64,000 bases of DNA from Cristatella mucedo (lineage: Eukaryota > Bryozoa > Phylactolaemata > Cristatellidae). Under the pieces are notes generated by a model. It was not told the DNA's origin. It saw only the letters and a program-made list of their open reading frames with translations, and ran no database searches. This document shows, in pieces, positions 30,377 to 41,518 of this stretch. Both the position numbers and the translations under genes were made by a program. Each line of letters begins with the position of its first letter. The first letter of the stretch is position 1. The DNA lies in the NCBI GenBank assembly GCA_009760855.2, contig WPIO01000050.1, positions 1,242,001 through 1,306,000 of the forward strand, in the 5' to 3' direction.

Positions 30377-32060
30377 GCATATTGGCAGAGACTATAGTTC
30401 TGAGCCTTACGCGACTTGCGAAAATATGCTCACGCCGCGAATATCGCGAGGCGATAGGGGAGGCTGAGCAGCATTTAAACATAGCACATAGCAGCTATGC
30501 ATGCGAGAAAATCAAGAACTTGGAATAAATGCCGTAAATGCCACAGCTAGCCAGCAGCGATCCATTTGAAAGTTTGAAAGTAATGCTGAACACCTGGCAC
30601 GTCGCAGTGAATTTATTGCGCTAATGAATGCAGCAGGCTTGAACTAACTACGGTTAATCTAGTAGATTTCAATGGATATATATTAAGCAGCTACGGTAAC
30701 AAAGATGGATACCATAGTTGAAGCTCTGCGTGTTGAAAATGGGAGCCGTATACGGCTCAAGAAGCCGGAGATTGTAATGATTTTACACCAAAGCTCAATA
30801 ATGGCTGCTTATAATGTGCCGGCGTCTGGTACCTTAGCCTAGACTTAAGATTTGAAAAGCAAAGTGTGTGTTCTTCGTGAGCCGGTCGTAGCTACTATGG
30901 AGCACGCGACCGTTCAAACTTGCACCGAAATTGCAACCATTCGAACTGCTGAGGTTGTGGTGGACTTCTGAAACAAGGCAAGCGGCTTCCTCTTACTGCG
31001 AGCCTATACGGATGACGTGTGCGCTACCGGTACTGTGACTGCAGCCAACCCCTACTACATGCCAGACGAGGAGCTTTGTTTTGCCTACGTTCAGTGTAGT
31101 GCCTATGTTGTATGTTGCATGCTGCTGCCGCACGATCTATCACTAGCCATTCGATCGCGCTTCCTCTACAGCAAGCATAAAGGGCCTAGAAGGAGATTGA
31201 GGTCTTTGAGCGCCCTAGATCAAGTCTATTTTTATTATGATTAATATTACTATTACTATTATTATTATTATGGGGACTGCGTGCGCATGTCGCAAACTCT
31301 GCTTTTTCACGGCGACTACATTTCACCTGCTTTCCGACTTGGGGAGACTTATTCTCTCGCGTGTCAAATTATCCGCTGTGACTTTCTCGATAATGTTCGA
31401 CATTGACTTTGCCACCTGGTGAATGCTATGCCTTCATCTCCAATTAAGTGAATGTCGATCGGTTACGTCCGTGCTACGGTTTGCTCGAGAAAGATGTGGC
31501 CGACGCTCAGTTGGGACTCGCCGGTCTCCGGCCAAGTGAGGCGCTGACGTTCTCAAAGGCCAAGGATTCCGGAGAGGCTTAAAAGCGCATCCTATTGCTG
31601 CGACATCTGTCGCTAAAGGAGATGGAGACTGTGCCGCTGCGATTACAGCTTCAAAAAAGGGGCTGAAACTCTTTTGTGGTCGCTTAGGTTACAGTCTAAC
31701 GAGGTAGCGGCAGTACACGCCTCATTCAAGTGAGTACAGAAATCGACTTTTCAGCTACAACATTCTCCAGTATAATAAAGTAATAAGAATGTCAGAGACG
31801 ACAATTAAGGGTTCTCAGAAATTAGGCGACACATCCAACACCGTTACAAGCGCGGCGTAGTAGTACTCTGCGCCAATTTCCGTTAGGACGCAAGCACAAT
31901 GCTCGCGTCGGCGCTAGCTCTTACTCCCGCAGACAAATTGTGGTAAAGCCGCAACCATTGAACAACGGGCGGAAGCTCGTAGGCGAAGCCTCTGATAAGC
32001 ACATGCGCGTCAACGCCTATATTGGAACGCGGCGACGGAGAATAGCGTCCATAAATGCCA
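30377..32060. other. Segment II, remainder; duplicate of segments I and III
   Basis: Collinear with 23.03-24.1 kb (see segment I). Further right it is collinear with segment III: GATGTGGCCGACGCTCAGTTGGGACTCGC matches 39.05-39.08 kb, and CTGAAACTCTTTTGTGGTCGC through GGCGGCAGTACA-type blocks match 39.66-39.85 kb. A LINE tail interrupts it at 31150-31268. No gene recognised. Confidence 0.6.
31150..31268 (+). mobile_element. LINE A' tail-only copy
   Basis: TTCGATCGCGCTTCCTCTAC, a degraded hairpin (GGGCCTAGAAGGAGATTGAG ... GAGCGCCC) and an ATT-rich tail. Absent from the collinear place in segment I (about 23.9 kb), so it is an insertion specific to segment II. Confidence 0.85.
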
Positions 32061-32064
32061 GATT

Positions 32065-32097
<33 letters not shown>

Positions 32098-32275
32098 ATT
32101 GATATATATACTTATATATACATATATTTATTTATATCGCCACTGCCACCAGTCCGTAGCGTATTCTATTGTATTCTATTATATCCTATAGTCTATATTC
32201 ATCTTACTTCTATAGTCTTTATTTATCTACATCTATAGTTTATATTGTATTCTATTCTATTGTCTATTGGTCGGA
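32065..32275. repeat. TA-rich and TATTCTAT-type simple sequence
   Basis: A TA/TTTATA tract at about 32065-32135, then TATTCTATTG-like repeats to about 32265. Frames here are Tyr/Ile-rich artefacts. Confidence 0.8.
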
Positions 32276-32345
32276 TACGTACGGAGTGTTAACAGGTGCC
32301 TGGCGCCAGCCACAGCGAAAAGAAACTCTTCTCGTAAGACTGCTA
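32276..32345. repeat. Shared flank also found at 48063-48133
   Basis: TACGTACGGAGTGTTAACAG followed by GTGCCTGGCG aligns with CTACGTACCGAGGGTTAACA then GGTGCCCGGC at 48.06 kb. In both places a reversed LINE A' end follows at the same distance, so the pair was duplicated as a unit. Confidence 0.65.
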
Positions 32346-35300
32346 TTAAAAATAATATCTCACATTCGTGTAGCGCATTCAGAGAAGTTAATTTTCTTTT
32401 ATAGGCATTTAAGAATGCTGAAAAGGAAGCATAATTAAATAATTGGTAGCGGAATGTTCACCGTCAATAAGCAGAATTTGGTTAGAGGTTGGCAAGCGCA
32501 GGGTCAGCATAGAAATATGGTTATTGGCAGCCTAAATAATGTCTACACATATAGGCACACAAAAGACGAATCAATTGGACCCACTAAATGCTGTGATAAA
32601 TAGATGCGTACTTAGCTTGTTTTTAAATGTCGTGAAGTTAGGGGCACGCCGTGACGCCAGTCGGAAGTGAGTTCCGGGCTTTGGGACCATGCGAACTAGG
32701 CCACTGTCTCCAAAGGATTTTATGTTCGTACCAGGTATAGGTAAACAATTATATTCTGACCAGCGCGTGGTACGATGTTTATCATAGTGAGGAATTAGAT
32801 CTAATAGGTAGGCAGGAGCCAAAGAATTTAGGGACCTTCAAGTGAATGACAAAACCTTGAATTCGATGCGTTGCTTGGCTAGAAGCTAGTGCAGGCCGGC
32901 AAGAAGCGGTGTGGTGTGGCAACTGCGACGCACGCGACAGACACGCCTAGCTGCAGAGTTTTCCATCAAATGTAAGCGCCCAATTGCACATGCCGGTAGA
33001 GAGGATGCAATGAGTTATAAAAGTAGAGACCGAATATCACACATGCGTAGAACAATCTACATGTAGTATGCATGTCTCTGCCTCAGCAAGCCCAAATTTT
33101 AGCAATGGCTTGTAGCTGAAAGTAGGCGGACTAGACTTTGAAGCTGATATAGTCGTCGAGTGAATGATGACGTTGGAGCATGACGTATAGATTTCATGCA
33201 GAATCAACAGCAGATGTGGTTTTTGAGCATATGGATTTTGAGCGTTGGGTATTCCCATATCTAAATCACACTTTGTTTTCCCTTAGTAAGTTGGTTTGAT
33301 CATCATTCGTTTTAAGAAGGCTTGCGGCCATTCATGTAGGAATGTCATCAATGCATGCAGCAGGGTGTGTAGTGAATTCGCCGCGCTCAAGGACTTGAAC
33401 TTATCAAAGAAAAGATACAATTGAGTGTCATCTTCATAGAATTTACAGGCTAGATTACGCTTGGCGATCACATCGCCAAGAGGGAGAATATAAGCTCTGA
33501 AAAGAAGCGGTCAAGCACAGAGCCCTGAGGCACTTCATACTTCAATGATTACGAGGATGATCTTTGTCCGCTCACATCAATACACTGGATTCTCATACTT
33601 AGGTTGGACATGAACAATTACAATGCAATGCCAGTGATGCCCAGGCGAGATGAAAGGCGCTCAGGGACCAGGGACTTTGGGATCAATAGTATCCAAAGCT
33701 GCCGAAATATCAAGCAAAGCAAGAAGAGAGGCGTTACCAAAGTCTGCATTCCAGAAAAAGGTCGTTATGAGCCCTAAGCAATGCTGATTCTGTTAAATGA
33801 TTAGCTCCTAACCTAGATAGGTACTTACCAGCGAAGTTTGATGTGTCAGCATAAGAGTTCAGCAGGCCTGCTGAACTCGTTCCAGTGTCTTTTATATGAA
33901 CGGGAGAAGAGAGACAGGACGGAAGCTACTCAAGTTGTCTTGGTCTACCGTTGCTTTCTTAATTTAGCAACCCAAGAGCATTCTTATTAAAAGGGGCAGG
34001 GACATGAACTGAGGCTAAGGACATATTTATCATGTTGTTCACGCTTGGTAGCAAAAGATCTAAGCATCTTAGAAGAAGGACTGTGGGACTAGGGTCGAGA
34101 GAAATGGTAGCTATTTCGACTTCGAGATTAATTTTAGGATAAGGTCACTTAAGGTCTTCTTTAATGCAGACATCAAAGTAGAGCAAGGACTCGAGGGACA
34201 GGAGTCCTACTTTGATGTAACTGAGGCATGAAGTCCAGTAGATATGCTGTGACCTTATTGATCGACTCTCAGATCTTGTCTATCGGGCTGACAAAACATC
34301 CAGTGAAGAGATCGCTTAGGTTACCTTAAAGATCACTAGGTAGGGAGCAAACATGGGAGTGGTTAAGGAGACAGACGATCGTAGACTTTATCATGTTTTG
34401 ATCTTGCATCTGCTTATAAACCATATTTTCGTAGAAGCTAGCTGGAGTCGGTTTTTTCTAAGATCGACTGGCATGACCTACAGTAGTCTTCGTCCGCCTA
34501 ACGATGGGCAGTCAATCTTTATCTTGTATAGGCTTTCTTGAGCTTTCGCTTTGTTGACATAGATAGTTTAACGTCCGAGGTAAACCGTAGTCTATCTGCA
34601 CAAGGGTGGTCACTGCACGTAGTCAGAGGTGCAAACTCATTGAGCACGTTAGAAAGTACAGCGTTGTGGCATTCCACCAACGGCTACAGGTCTGATGGGG
34701 GATGACACAGCGATGGCGAAGAGGTATTTCACTCGGACAGCATCGATATTGAGGTTCTTGAGGTTTTCACAATTCATGGATGACTTTCAATGAGAAAGAG
34801 GATGGCACACACTGTATATTGAATGAGATTAGCATACAATAGTATGAGCAGAATCCGTTAATAATAGGTTACGTTAGCGAGTGCAAGTGGGGGAGAATAC
34901 TTCATCGAGTGTGACCCTTGTTGTGAGTAGGGTCATGCACATGAGCCACAGCGGAAAAATAGTTAGTCAGTCAGTTAGTTAGTCAGTTAGTTATATTAAT
35001 GTTAATGTAATTAATGTTAATAGTTAGTTGGTGTACAAAATTCAGCACATGAGGCGTCAGTTAAGTCGTCAAAATGAATTTAAAAATTACCAACAACGAG
35101 GAAGAGGAGGAGGAATCAATTTCTTGCAATCAAGATCGAAAAGATCAAAGATCGATGATCGATGATCTTTGATAGCTGGAGTGCTTTCTACCGGCTGGGT
35201 GAGTGACAGATTACTGACACCATTGGCAGCTCGTTGTCTTAGGTACTAAAAAAGAAGATATTCGAAAGATTGCCTCGAGAGAGAACTCTGCATTTTGTTT

Positions 35301-35595
35301 TTGAGGGGTAACTGGTGGCGACAACGGCGACTCCTTCAGTTTTCATTGATCTACCGTAAGAAAGAACGAGAAACCCGCTAGGGTGGCGTCGGTTATAGTG
35401 GGACTGTTTGTTGATTTCAGGCCGGTTTAGATCAAAGCTAGCAGGTCGAGATCGCTATCAATAACCATTTCATGCACTATTAGAGTTGCATTGCATATTG
35501 AGTGAGCATTCCAAAGACAAAACTTAAGTTGGGCATCCGGCGTAAAAGTAGGCCCGATGACTACCATGCTTGAGTGAATTATACCAGATTTCTCT

Positions 35596-35627
<32 letters not shown>

Positions 35628-35770
35628 GAGAGAGAGAGACGAGAGAGAGACGAGAGAGAGAAGGGAGACGAGAGACCTCGGGCAGAATGGCATGCAAAAA
35701 TACTTTGAATACCAAACGAGCGTAGCCTTTAGCCGCATCGGCGGCTCGGCCTGGGCTCCTCCATCTTTTA
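32346..35770 (-). mobile_element. LINE A', old nearly full-length copy
   Basis: Reversed copy collinear with the LINE A at 25.7-29.1 kb over the whole length. It has 3' UTR and ORF end (32.4-32.8), C-terminal region (to 33.2), RT palm (33.25-33.6; [11 protein letters not shown] replaces YADD), fingers (33.6-34.1), linker (34.3-34.9) and endonuclease (34.9-35.5). Stops and indels are frequent throughout. A (GA)n tract has expanded near the 5' end. Confidence 0.9.
35594..35672. repeat. (GA)n with GACGAG interruptions
   Basis: About 78 bp of GA repeats inside the 5' part of the old LINE A'. It is absent from the same place in the copy at 28.8 kb, so it expanded after insertion. Confidence 0.93.
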
Positions 35771-36051
35771 GCTAAAACCAATGTATTACCCTTGGCAGCA
35801 GCGAAGTGATCACGCAAAGCAAAATGACAATGGTAGAAAACCGTTGCTGGGCACTTACGATGATACCTCTTAGGCATTTTTAAGTCGTCGACGAAACTAA
35901 GGCAGAACGAATATGCATATTTGTAACAGTCGGCGAATGAAAGGCCTGTTTGAACTTGGCGGACGCAGCTGGAATCTGGAAGCGTCTGCGTGTAAATGGG
36001 CACGGAATTGGTGAGCCGTGATGACACACTAGGTACGGTGGTTGCTTTCAT
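35690..36051 (-). CDS. Unrecognised ~120-codon open frame
   Basis: Opens MKATTVPSVSSRLTNSVPIY and includes LPDSSCVRQVQTG, FADCYKYAYSFCLSFVDDLK and RKCPATVFYHCHFALRDHF before running into the GA repeat. The composition is protein-like but I recognise no family. It overlaps the SINE start at its N-terminus, which weakens it. It could be a degraded LINE 5' ORF. Confidence 0.22.
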
Positions 36052-36191
36052 GACCTCGGTCCCGAGGTCGTGGGTTCGATTCCTGCGATAGGCGATCCTT
36101 TATCCGTTATATACTGCACGTGGTGGTGATAGCCGTAAAGGCTCATCTGTCGCTAGACAAAAAGAGGCGGTTTAGGCAGCTAGAATTTTTT
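36011..36191 (+). mobile_element. tRNA-derived SINE
   Basis: GTGAGCCGTGATGACACACT head, A-box-like block, TCGTGGGTTCGATTCCTGCG B box, GTGATAGCCGTAAAGGCTC body and AAAAAGAGGCGGTTTAGGCA end with a T-rich tail. Confidence 0.92.
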
Positions 36192-36739
36192 TGTAACTGC
36201 GAAGGTACTAAGGGCAAAAAAGCAACCAGAGAACCAGTAAACAGGTCTTACTCTGTCGGTTTTTTGTATGTGGTATTTTGCAAGAACTTCAATTTTCGGA
36301 AGAGCATTCACAACGGACAAGAAAAACCGTTAGCGCTTCGTGGCTGGAGGTGAGAATGCGCTTCGTAAGATATGGCCGGTGCTGCATTCACGTATGTGTG
36401 AGCCTCTCTGCAGCCCAGAATATCCTTCCTTGCGTCACCGATGCACCGACTTGCTAACTTGGCGAGCGCGAGCTCTGCTACCGTCGCAGTACCAGCGTGT
36501 CTCGGTGGTACAACTGCAGCTGGCATTCTCTGCTTTGAGGCCCCTAATCTCATCCCAGTATGCGCCTAATGTCTGTCAGAGCCAGCAAGGTCAAGGCACC
36601 ATCACAAGCGCAGGCGGCGATGGCTTCGAAAAAAAAATCGGTACTGCCTTTTGACCGGCTAAGGTGGCGAGCTGGCAGAATTCACGTAGACGCACCCTGC
36701 CCACGTCGGCTCGTTCGATGGACCGGCGGGTTTAAAGGA
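36192..36739. other. Intergenic, nothing recognised
   Basis: No gene or repeat family member seen. Overlapping frames at 36308-36553 (-) and 36340-36654 (+) are unremarkable. Confidence 0.4.
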
Positions 36740-36993
36740 GCCCATCCCCCGCCTCTGCCGCTGCCGCTGCCGCCGCCACTGCCGCTGCCGCTGCCGCTGC
36801 CCCAGCTGCCGCTGTCCCAGCTGCCGCCGCCGCTGCCACGTCGCGGCCGCCTCTCTAGCGATCGCGAACTTCATTCGGCGTGCCTCGCCACCGCCACCGC
36901 TGCGCCGCCAAGCCGTGGGCTAAGCAGCGCCAACGCTCGACCGAGCGCCGCGGCGGCGGCGGCGGCGGCGGCGGCGCTCGGTCGAGCGGCGGC
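36740..36993 (-). pseudogene. Px3 pseudogene, 5' remnant of a peroxidase
   Basis: The minus strand opens MAAARPSAAAAAAAAAALGR, matching the Px1 start MAAAGPSASASAAAAAALAV. The 5' UTR just before it (CGGACGGTCGGTGGCGCCGG on the plus strand) matches the one before Px2. The rest is a (CTGCCG)n-rich expansion (about 36750-36840) with no peroxidase domain: no distal or proximal His motif. It is a truncated gene start still joined to its promoter. Confidence 0.7.
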
Positions 36994-37660
36994 CATTCGG
37001 ACGGTCGGTGGCGCCGGGACAAGCGCAACCGAGGCGACGGGCAATGCGACGTCGAATGCGGCTCGGCGGCTTGACCCTCGACCGCTTACGTTGGCAGCCA
37101 CGGGTGTCAAGTGGCTGACGTCAGCTGTGCCCTCTGGAGCAGCGTCTTAGCACGCCCGTGCGCTCTGAGACGATTGATGCATGGTGTCGAAGCCTTCATT
37201 TGCTTTCATAGTAGCTAGCTCTCACCTAGAGCGGGCACCGCTGCCGCTGCCTTGTGCTACTTATCTAGCCGATAGCTACGCACGTCAGCTCTGGCGCAGC
37301 CGCTTAGCACAAACTCTGCGGCGATTGATGCTGTCTTTGCCAGAGTCTTTGTTCGATTTCAGCATTTCGTGATTGCGCTCGGAGCCGACGTCAGCACGCA
37401 CCAGCCGGCTCCGAAGCGTGCAAGCGACTCGAAGCTCGACTGCTAGAGACGCCGAGGCGGCGGCGCAATGCACGAAGCAAGCCAGCGCCTCGTCCTGCAG
37501 ACGAACTGTTTAGCGAAGGCAGAAACACGTCACCATGGTCGCCTGCAGCATGCTCCAGACGACACCCGATTAGCTCTGCGACACGTGATGCATCGCCGCC
37601 AGCCGATTCTACTAACCAGTGGCCCTTAGTGTTCATGTAGGCGCATTTTCGTGCTTGTCG
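36994..37660 (-). promoter_or_regulatory. Peroxidase promoter module of Px3 (segment III)
   Basis: Matches the region upstream of Px2: CRE TGACGTCA at 37116-37123, CACGCCCGTGCGCTCTGAG, ATTGATGCATGGTG, CTTTCAT. It contains two diverged ~170 bp units, each with GACGTCAGC or CACGTCAGC, GGCGCAGCCGCTTAGCAC, GATTGATGC and TTTGTTCGATTTCAGC-like blocks. The ATG of the conserved small ORF is at 37468, but its frame is lost. Confidence 0.62.
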
Positions 37661-39097
37661 AAGCATGAGAATGTACGTGTCACGAACCGATTTCCCGCCA
37701 AATTTGGAGCCATACGTGACCGCAATTGAAATGAGAATCGAGCTACATTATTGCACCGTTTGTAAGGCAACTACGAATATGCCCTCATGCCAATGAGTTC
37801 GAGAGGAAGTTCTGGCAGCTGAGCAGCCAAGCCAATATGAGCATTTGGACAGGCTAGTCTTGAGAGGGTGTTGCTACCCTAATGATAAACGTACGTCGGT
37901 ATTTTATGGAAAAAAAGCTGCTGAGATTTGGATTAAGAGCCAATGCTATTCAGAAGTCCGTTGAGATTATTTCTGAGATCTTTGCTATGCTGCAACCTCA
38001 AAGTACCAATTACTGCAGCTGAGTTGAACTCGCGGCTGGTTATCGTCAAGGCAGATGTCAGAAGCTAATGTGCCCAACTAGCACAGGTGCAGGCCATAGG
38101 ACGTAGTAAACAAAAGTTGAAGCTTCGTGTGTTGCAATCATGAAGCCATATGCACGGCTCGAGAATCCACGCAAAATTGTGAAAATAGCCGTCGAATGCC
38201 CATGTTTCACGTACCACGTAATTATCTCAACTGAAGACGCGACGGACGACATGGTCGGTCCTACTGCTTCGGATATAGGTACTGTAGAGTCTTTCACTGT
38301 TGTAACTTGTGTTGAGACTGTCACTGCTTGGCAAACTGTGTTGAGGTTAAAGACTGCTGCTCCGATGCTGCGGAAACAGCTGCTTTGCTCTCCGCATCAG
38401 GCTACTGATTGTGTCTGAGCTAAATACGGTCATTTGACTGCAGCTCCTGTCATTACGCACGCGCCCAACGAGGAGCCCTGCTTCTGGGATGACGCACCAT
38501 GCACTGACGTGGCTACGTGTCGATCGCCTTGGGCTAAAGGTGATGGAAAGGACGGGCCGCCTACTTAACGAGTTCGTACGAGATCCCGCACGTTTCGGCG
38601 ACTCGCTTCCGCGTGTTTTCCTTCTCGGGAAGCTCCTTACCATGGGCATCATAATGTCTGGGAGCCTTCTTCTGCGATTATTCCGTCGTCTTTGCAACTC
38701 GATTGAAGCAATGCCGTGATGCTCAAGCGCATGCCAGCCTACCAGCTTCTTCGCGCGGCCGCTGGGAACACACCGTGCAGCGGTGCAATGCGTGCAATGC
38801 CATCAGAGCAACGGAATCAGGCAACTGCTGCAAGTTCTAGTCGCAGTCTAGTCTTCATGGTTCAATGCATTTGGAATCTCGGCGGATTCTTCAACAGTAG
38901 CTCAGCTGATACTGAGGCGATGCTAATAATTGACAGCAACTGAACGTAGGTCGAGGGTCGAAGGTCGCACGAGCAGTGTTCGGGCAGCAGGTCAGTTCTT
39001 CCTTGCCTCGTGTGCACTTTTACTGTGAAATCATTTCGGGTCTCGGTGTAGATGTGGCCGAAGCTGAATGGGACTCGCTGATCTCCTTCAGAGTGAG
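37661..39097. other. Segment III, no gene recognised
   Basis: Partly collinear with segment II: ATGCACGGCTC near 38150 against ATACGGCTC near 30755, and GATGTGGCCGAAGCTGAATGGGACTCGC at 39.05 kb against 31.49 kb. Open frames 38140-38418 (+), 38347-38697 (-) and 38489-38719 (+) overlap one another and match nothing recognised. Confidence 0.5.
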
Positions 39098-39568
39098 TAA
39101 ATAAAATAAATAAATAAATACTAGCTGATTTAACAGCCTCTTTTTGTATAGCGACAGAAGAGCCTTGATGGTGTTAAGTTACTGTCTCCGGCGGCAGCAG
39201 CACTAGTGGAGTCTCACGGAGACACGAAGACACGAGCGGGTGAACGTGAGCTGTGAACGAGACTCAAATCTTTATTCCCCCAGCGGGTACATATACGAGC
39301 TAGGGGCCGACTCACCTGAGATAAGGGAGTGCATCCGTGGTGAGCCACCGTGGTGGGCCACACGCCCACATCAAAGGCCGCAGCTAGCCAACCGCCCAAC
39401 CACCCAACGAGAGCGGGGCACACACCAGTGGCCGAGAAGCAACAGGCACACACAACAATGGCTATCACCACCACGTGCAGTGGCGATAAAGGATCGCCCA
39501 CCAAAGGATTCGAACCCGCGGCCTCGGGGCCGAGGTCGTGAAAAGCAACCGCCTACCTAGTGAGCCAA
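39098..39568 (-). mobile_element. tRNA-derived SINE split by a solo LTR
   Basis: The reversed SINE begins with an (AAAT)n tail at about 39098-39119, then CTAGCTGATTTAACAGCCTC. It resumes at 39458 with ATGGCTATCACCACC, the B-box complement GGATTCGAACCC and the A-box complement CGCCTACCTAGTGAGCC. The 286 bp between is a solo LTR. Confidence 0.92.
39172..39457 (-). mobile_element. Solo LTR inside the SINE
   Basis: 286 bp with TGTT...AACA ends, flanked by a 4 bp direct repeat ATGG (39168-39171 and 39458-39461). On the minus strand it carries a TATA-like TATATG and an AATAAA signal about 45 bp apart, as an LTR should. The superfamily is not determinable from the LTR alone; a 4 bp duplication suits Ty3/Gypsy-like elements. 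A fossil left by LTR-LTR recombination, younger than the SINE. Confidence 0.8.
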
Positions 39569-39895
39569 AAGGCTTGTGCTTCTTGAAAGGTACTACAGCG
39601 CAGGCTGTTATTACGATAGCAATCGCTAGAGAAGTTGAATACACGAACGGCACGATGACATCTTCAAAGAAGGCACTGAAACTCTTACGTGGTCGCTTAC
39701 TTTAGAGCCTATAGAGGTGGCGGCAGTACATGCCTCAATCAGCCGAGTTTAGGAATCGAGTTTCCTGCTACAACGTTCAACGATACATTCAAACGCAGTG
39801 AGAATATGAGAGACGACTACTTAGAGTCCTCAGCAATTATGCGATACATCCGATATCGGGAGAGCACCTTAACCACTAGCCCAAACGGTAAGTCG
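39569..39895. other. Segment III end, duplicate of 31.65-31.86 kb
   Basis: CTGAAACTCTTACGTGGTCGC, GAGGTGGCGGCAGTACATGC and GCGATACATCCGATATC blocks align with segment II. At about 39857-39895 the complement reads like a tRNA A box (GGCTAGTGGTTAAGG), which is also present at 49.45 kb. Confidence 0.55.
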
Positions 39896-40230
39896 CTCAG
39901 TGTCTATAGGCATAAGCACACAAACAACAAATCACTTTGATCCACTAAATGCTGCGAAAAGCATATGCTTTTAGGTTCTCTTAAATGTTTTCAAGTCAGA
40001 GAATGTCGTGACGCCAGCCTGATGAGTTCTAGGCTTTGGAACCATATGAACTAAAGGCATGGTCTTCAAAAAATTCAAGGCTCGTGATAGGTGCGGCTAT
40101 GCGATTCGATTCCAAAAAGTGGGTGATACGATGCTTAGCCAAGTGTGGGAGTAGATCAGAGAGGTATGCTTGATGGCCGGATTGGTACGCAGAGGGGTAT
40201 GAACTAAACAGACGCTGCCCCCTTTTTGTA
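39896..40230 (-). mobile_element. LINE A' fragment
   Basis: Reversed end of the RT ORF: YLSDLLPHLAKHRITHFLES and FEDHAFSSYGSKA. Collinear with 49.48-49.77 kb, including the sequence before it, so it was duplicated rather than inserted twice. Confidence 0.82.
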
Positions 40231-40612
40231 CTCAATAGTGTTCAAATCAATTTAATTGTATTATACATTTAAATGAAACTGTTGACTGTCCTGAAAATGT
40301 TACGACAAATTGATCCTGCTTGCAAAATTTAGTCCTGCTAAATTTAAACTGTTTTTTTCACAGATAAAAAATTAATTTCTTTTTATTTCTGACACATAAT
40401 CCTTGTCAAAAGCCGGATTTGTGACAAGTCATCACTCTGGCATTATCACAGCATTGGGACCGACAGTCGGTCAAGGTGATTGTTTTCGGATTTAAGACTC
40501 TTTTAGATCTACGTTTCCATGACGCTGCTCTTTTTGCTTGTACCTCCAAAAATTTAAAAATGCTTCCTTGATCATAATTTTCTTGCTTTCAAATCCAATT
40601 TAACTATACTCT

Positions 40613-40701
40613 TTATCCATGTGACGTCGCAAACAGCTTACCCGAGTCATCAGGACATACCTGATGACTCGGGTAAGCTGTTTCCGACGTCACATAGATA
40701 A
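40613..40701. repeat. Near-perfect 42 bp palindrome from an inverted duplication
   Basis: Arms 40613-40654 and 40660-40701 pair with about two mismatches and a 5 nt spacer. The related transposon copy at 52.52-52.56 kb has only the right arm, so the left arm was created by copying the right arm in reverse. Confidence 0.92.
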
Positions 40702-41328
40702 TAGGTTGAATCTACCAAATACAAAAATACTTTTTCTGATATCTATTAATAACGTTCTTTTACAGTTGTTTGAGTTTTGGGTGACAAAAGACAGATCCTT
40801 AATTTTCATGTAATTGTTAACAGTGTATTTTGAATGTGATTTATACTGAGTTACAAGCTTTATCACGAAAACAAATTCCATCGCTTTTACGCTGAATTAA
40901 ACTCAAAACTTCTGCATGGCCATGCAGTTCCATGTTTTGTGAAACCAAGCACTTAATATAGTCAAATATTCTTTTCAAAAGTATTTCGATAGCGTTTTTC
41001 TCCAATTGAATTTCAATTTCAATGACTGTGTCAATTCCAGTAGCATTATTTAACTAATGATCAGCAGCTTAGCTTTCTTCCATGTAGTAAATGTTTTGTT
41101 GTAAGCTAAACTGTTATCATGTAAAGTTATCTTTTCTTATGGCTTCTTAGCTCAAACAGTTTTTTATCGACAGCTTTCAATTGATGATATAAACAATGGG
41201 AAGAAACATCAGTAAGCAGCTTTGTTAATTGTTCAATATAATGACCACAAGTGATTCACTTCCTCTCCCTTTACTAATCGACATTTAAACCACGTTGATG
41301 GGATTGAACGTTCACAGGTTATTGATGG

Positions 41329-41518
41329 TGAGCCGTGATGGCACACTAGGTAAGGTGGTTGCTTTCACGACCTCGGTCCTGAGGTCGTGGGTTCGATTCC
41401 TGCAGTGGGCGATCTTTTATTGCCACTGCAAGCGGTGGTGATAGCCGTAAAGGCTCTTCTGTCGCTATACAAAAAATATGCTGTTAAATCTGCTATGATT
41501 TATTTATTTATTTTTAGT
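41329..41518 (+). mobile_element. tRNA-derived SINE inside hAT copy 1
   Basis: TGAGCCGTGATGGCACACTA head, A box, GTCGTGGGTTCGATTCCTGC B box, GTGATAGCCGTAAAGGCTC, and a (TTTA)n tail. The homologous site in hAT copy 2 (about 53236-53250) is empty, proving insertion after the duplication. Confidence 0.95.

Noticed and set aside
32060-32440. Tyr/Ile-rich frames near 32 kb
   Set aside because: Translated TA/TATTC simple sequence.
38347-38719. Overlapping plus and minus frames in segment III, one with a helix-turn-helix-like reading
   Set aside because: Three frames compete over the same DNA, none has a recognisable domain, and the collinear segments are not open there.
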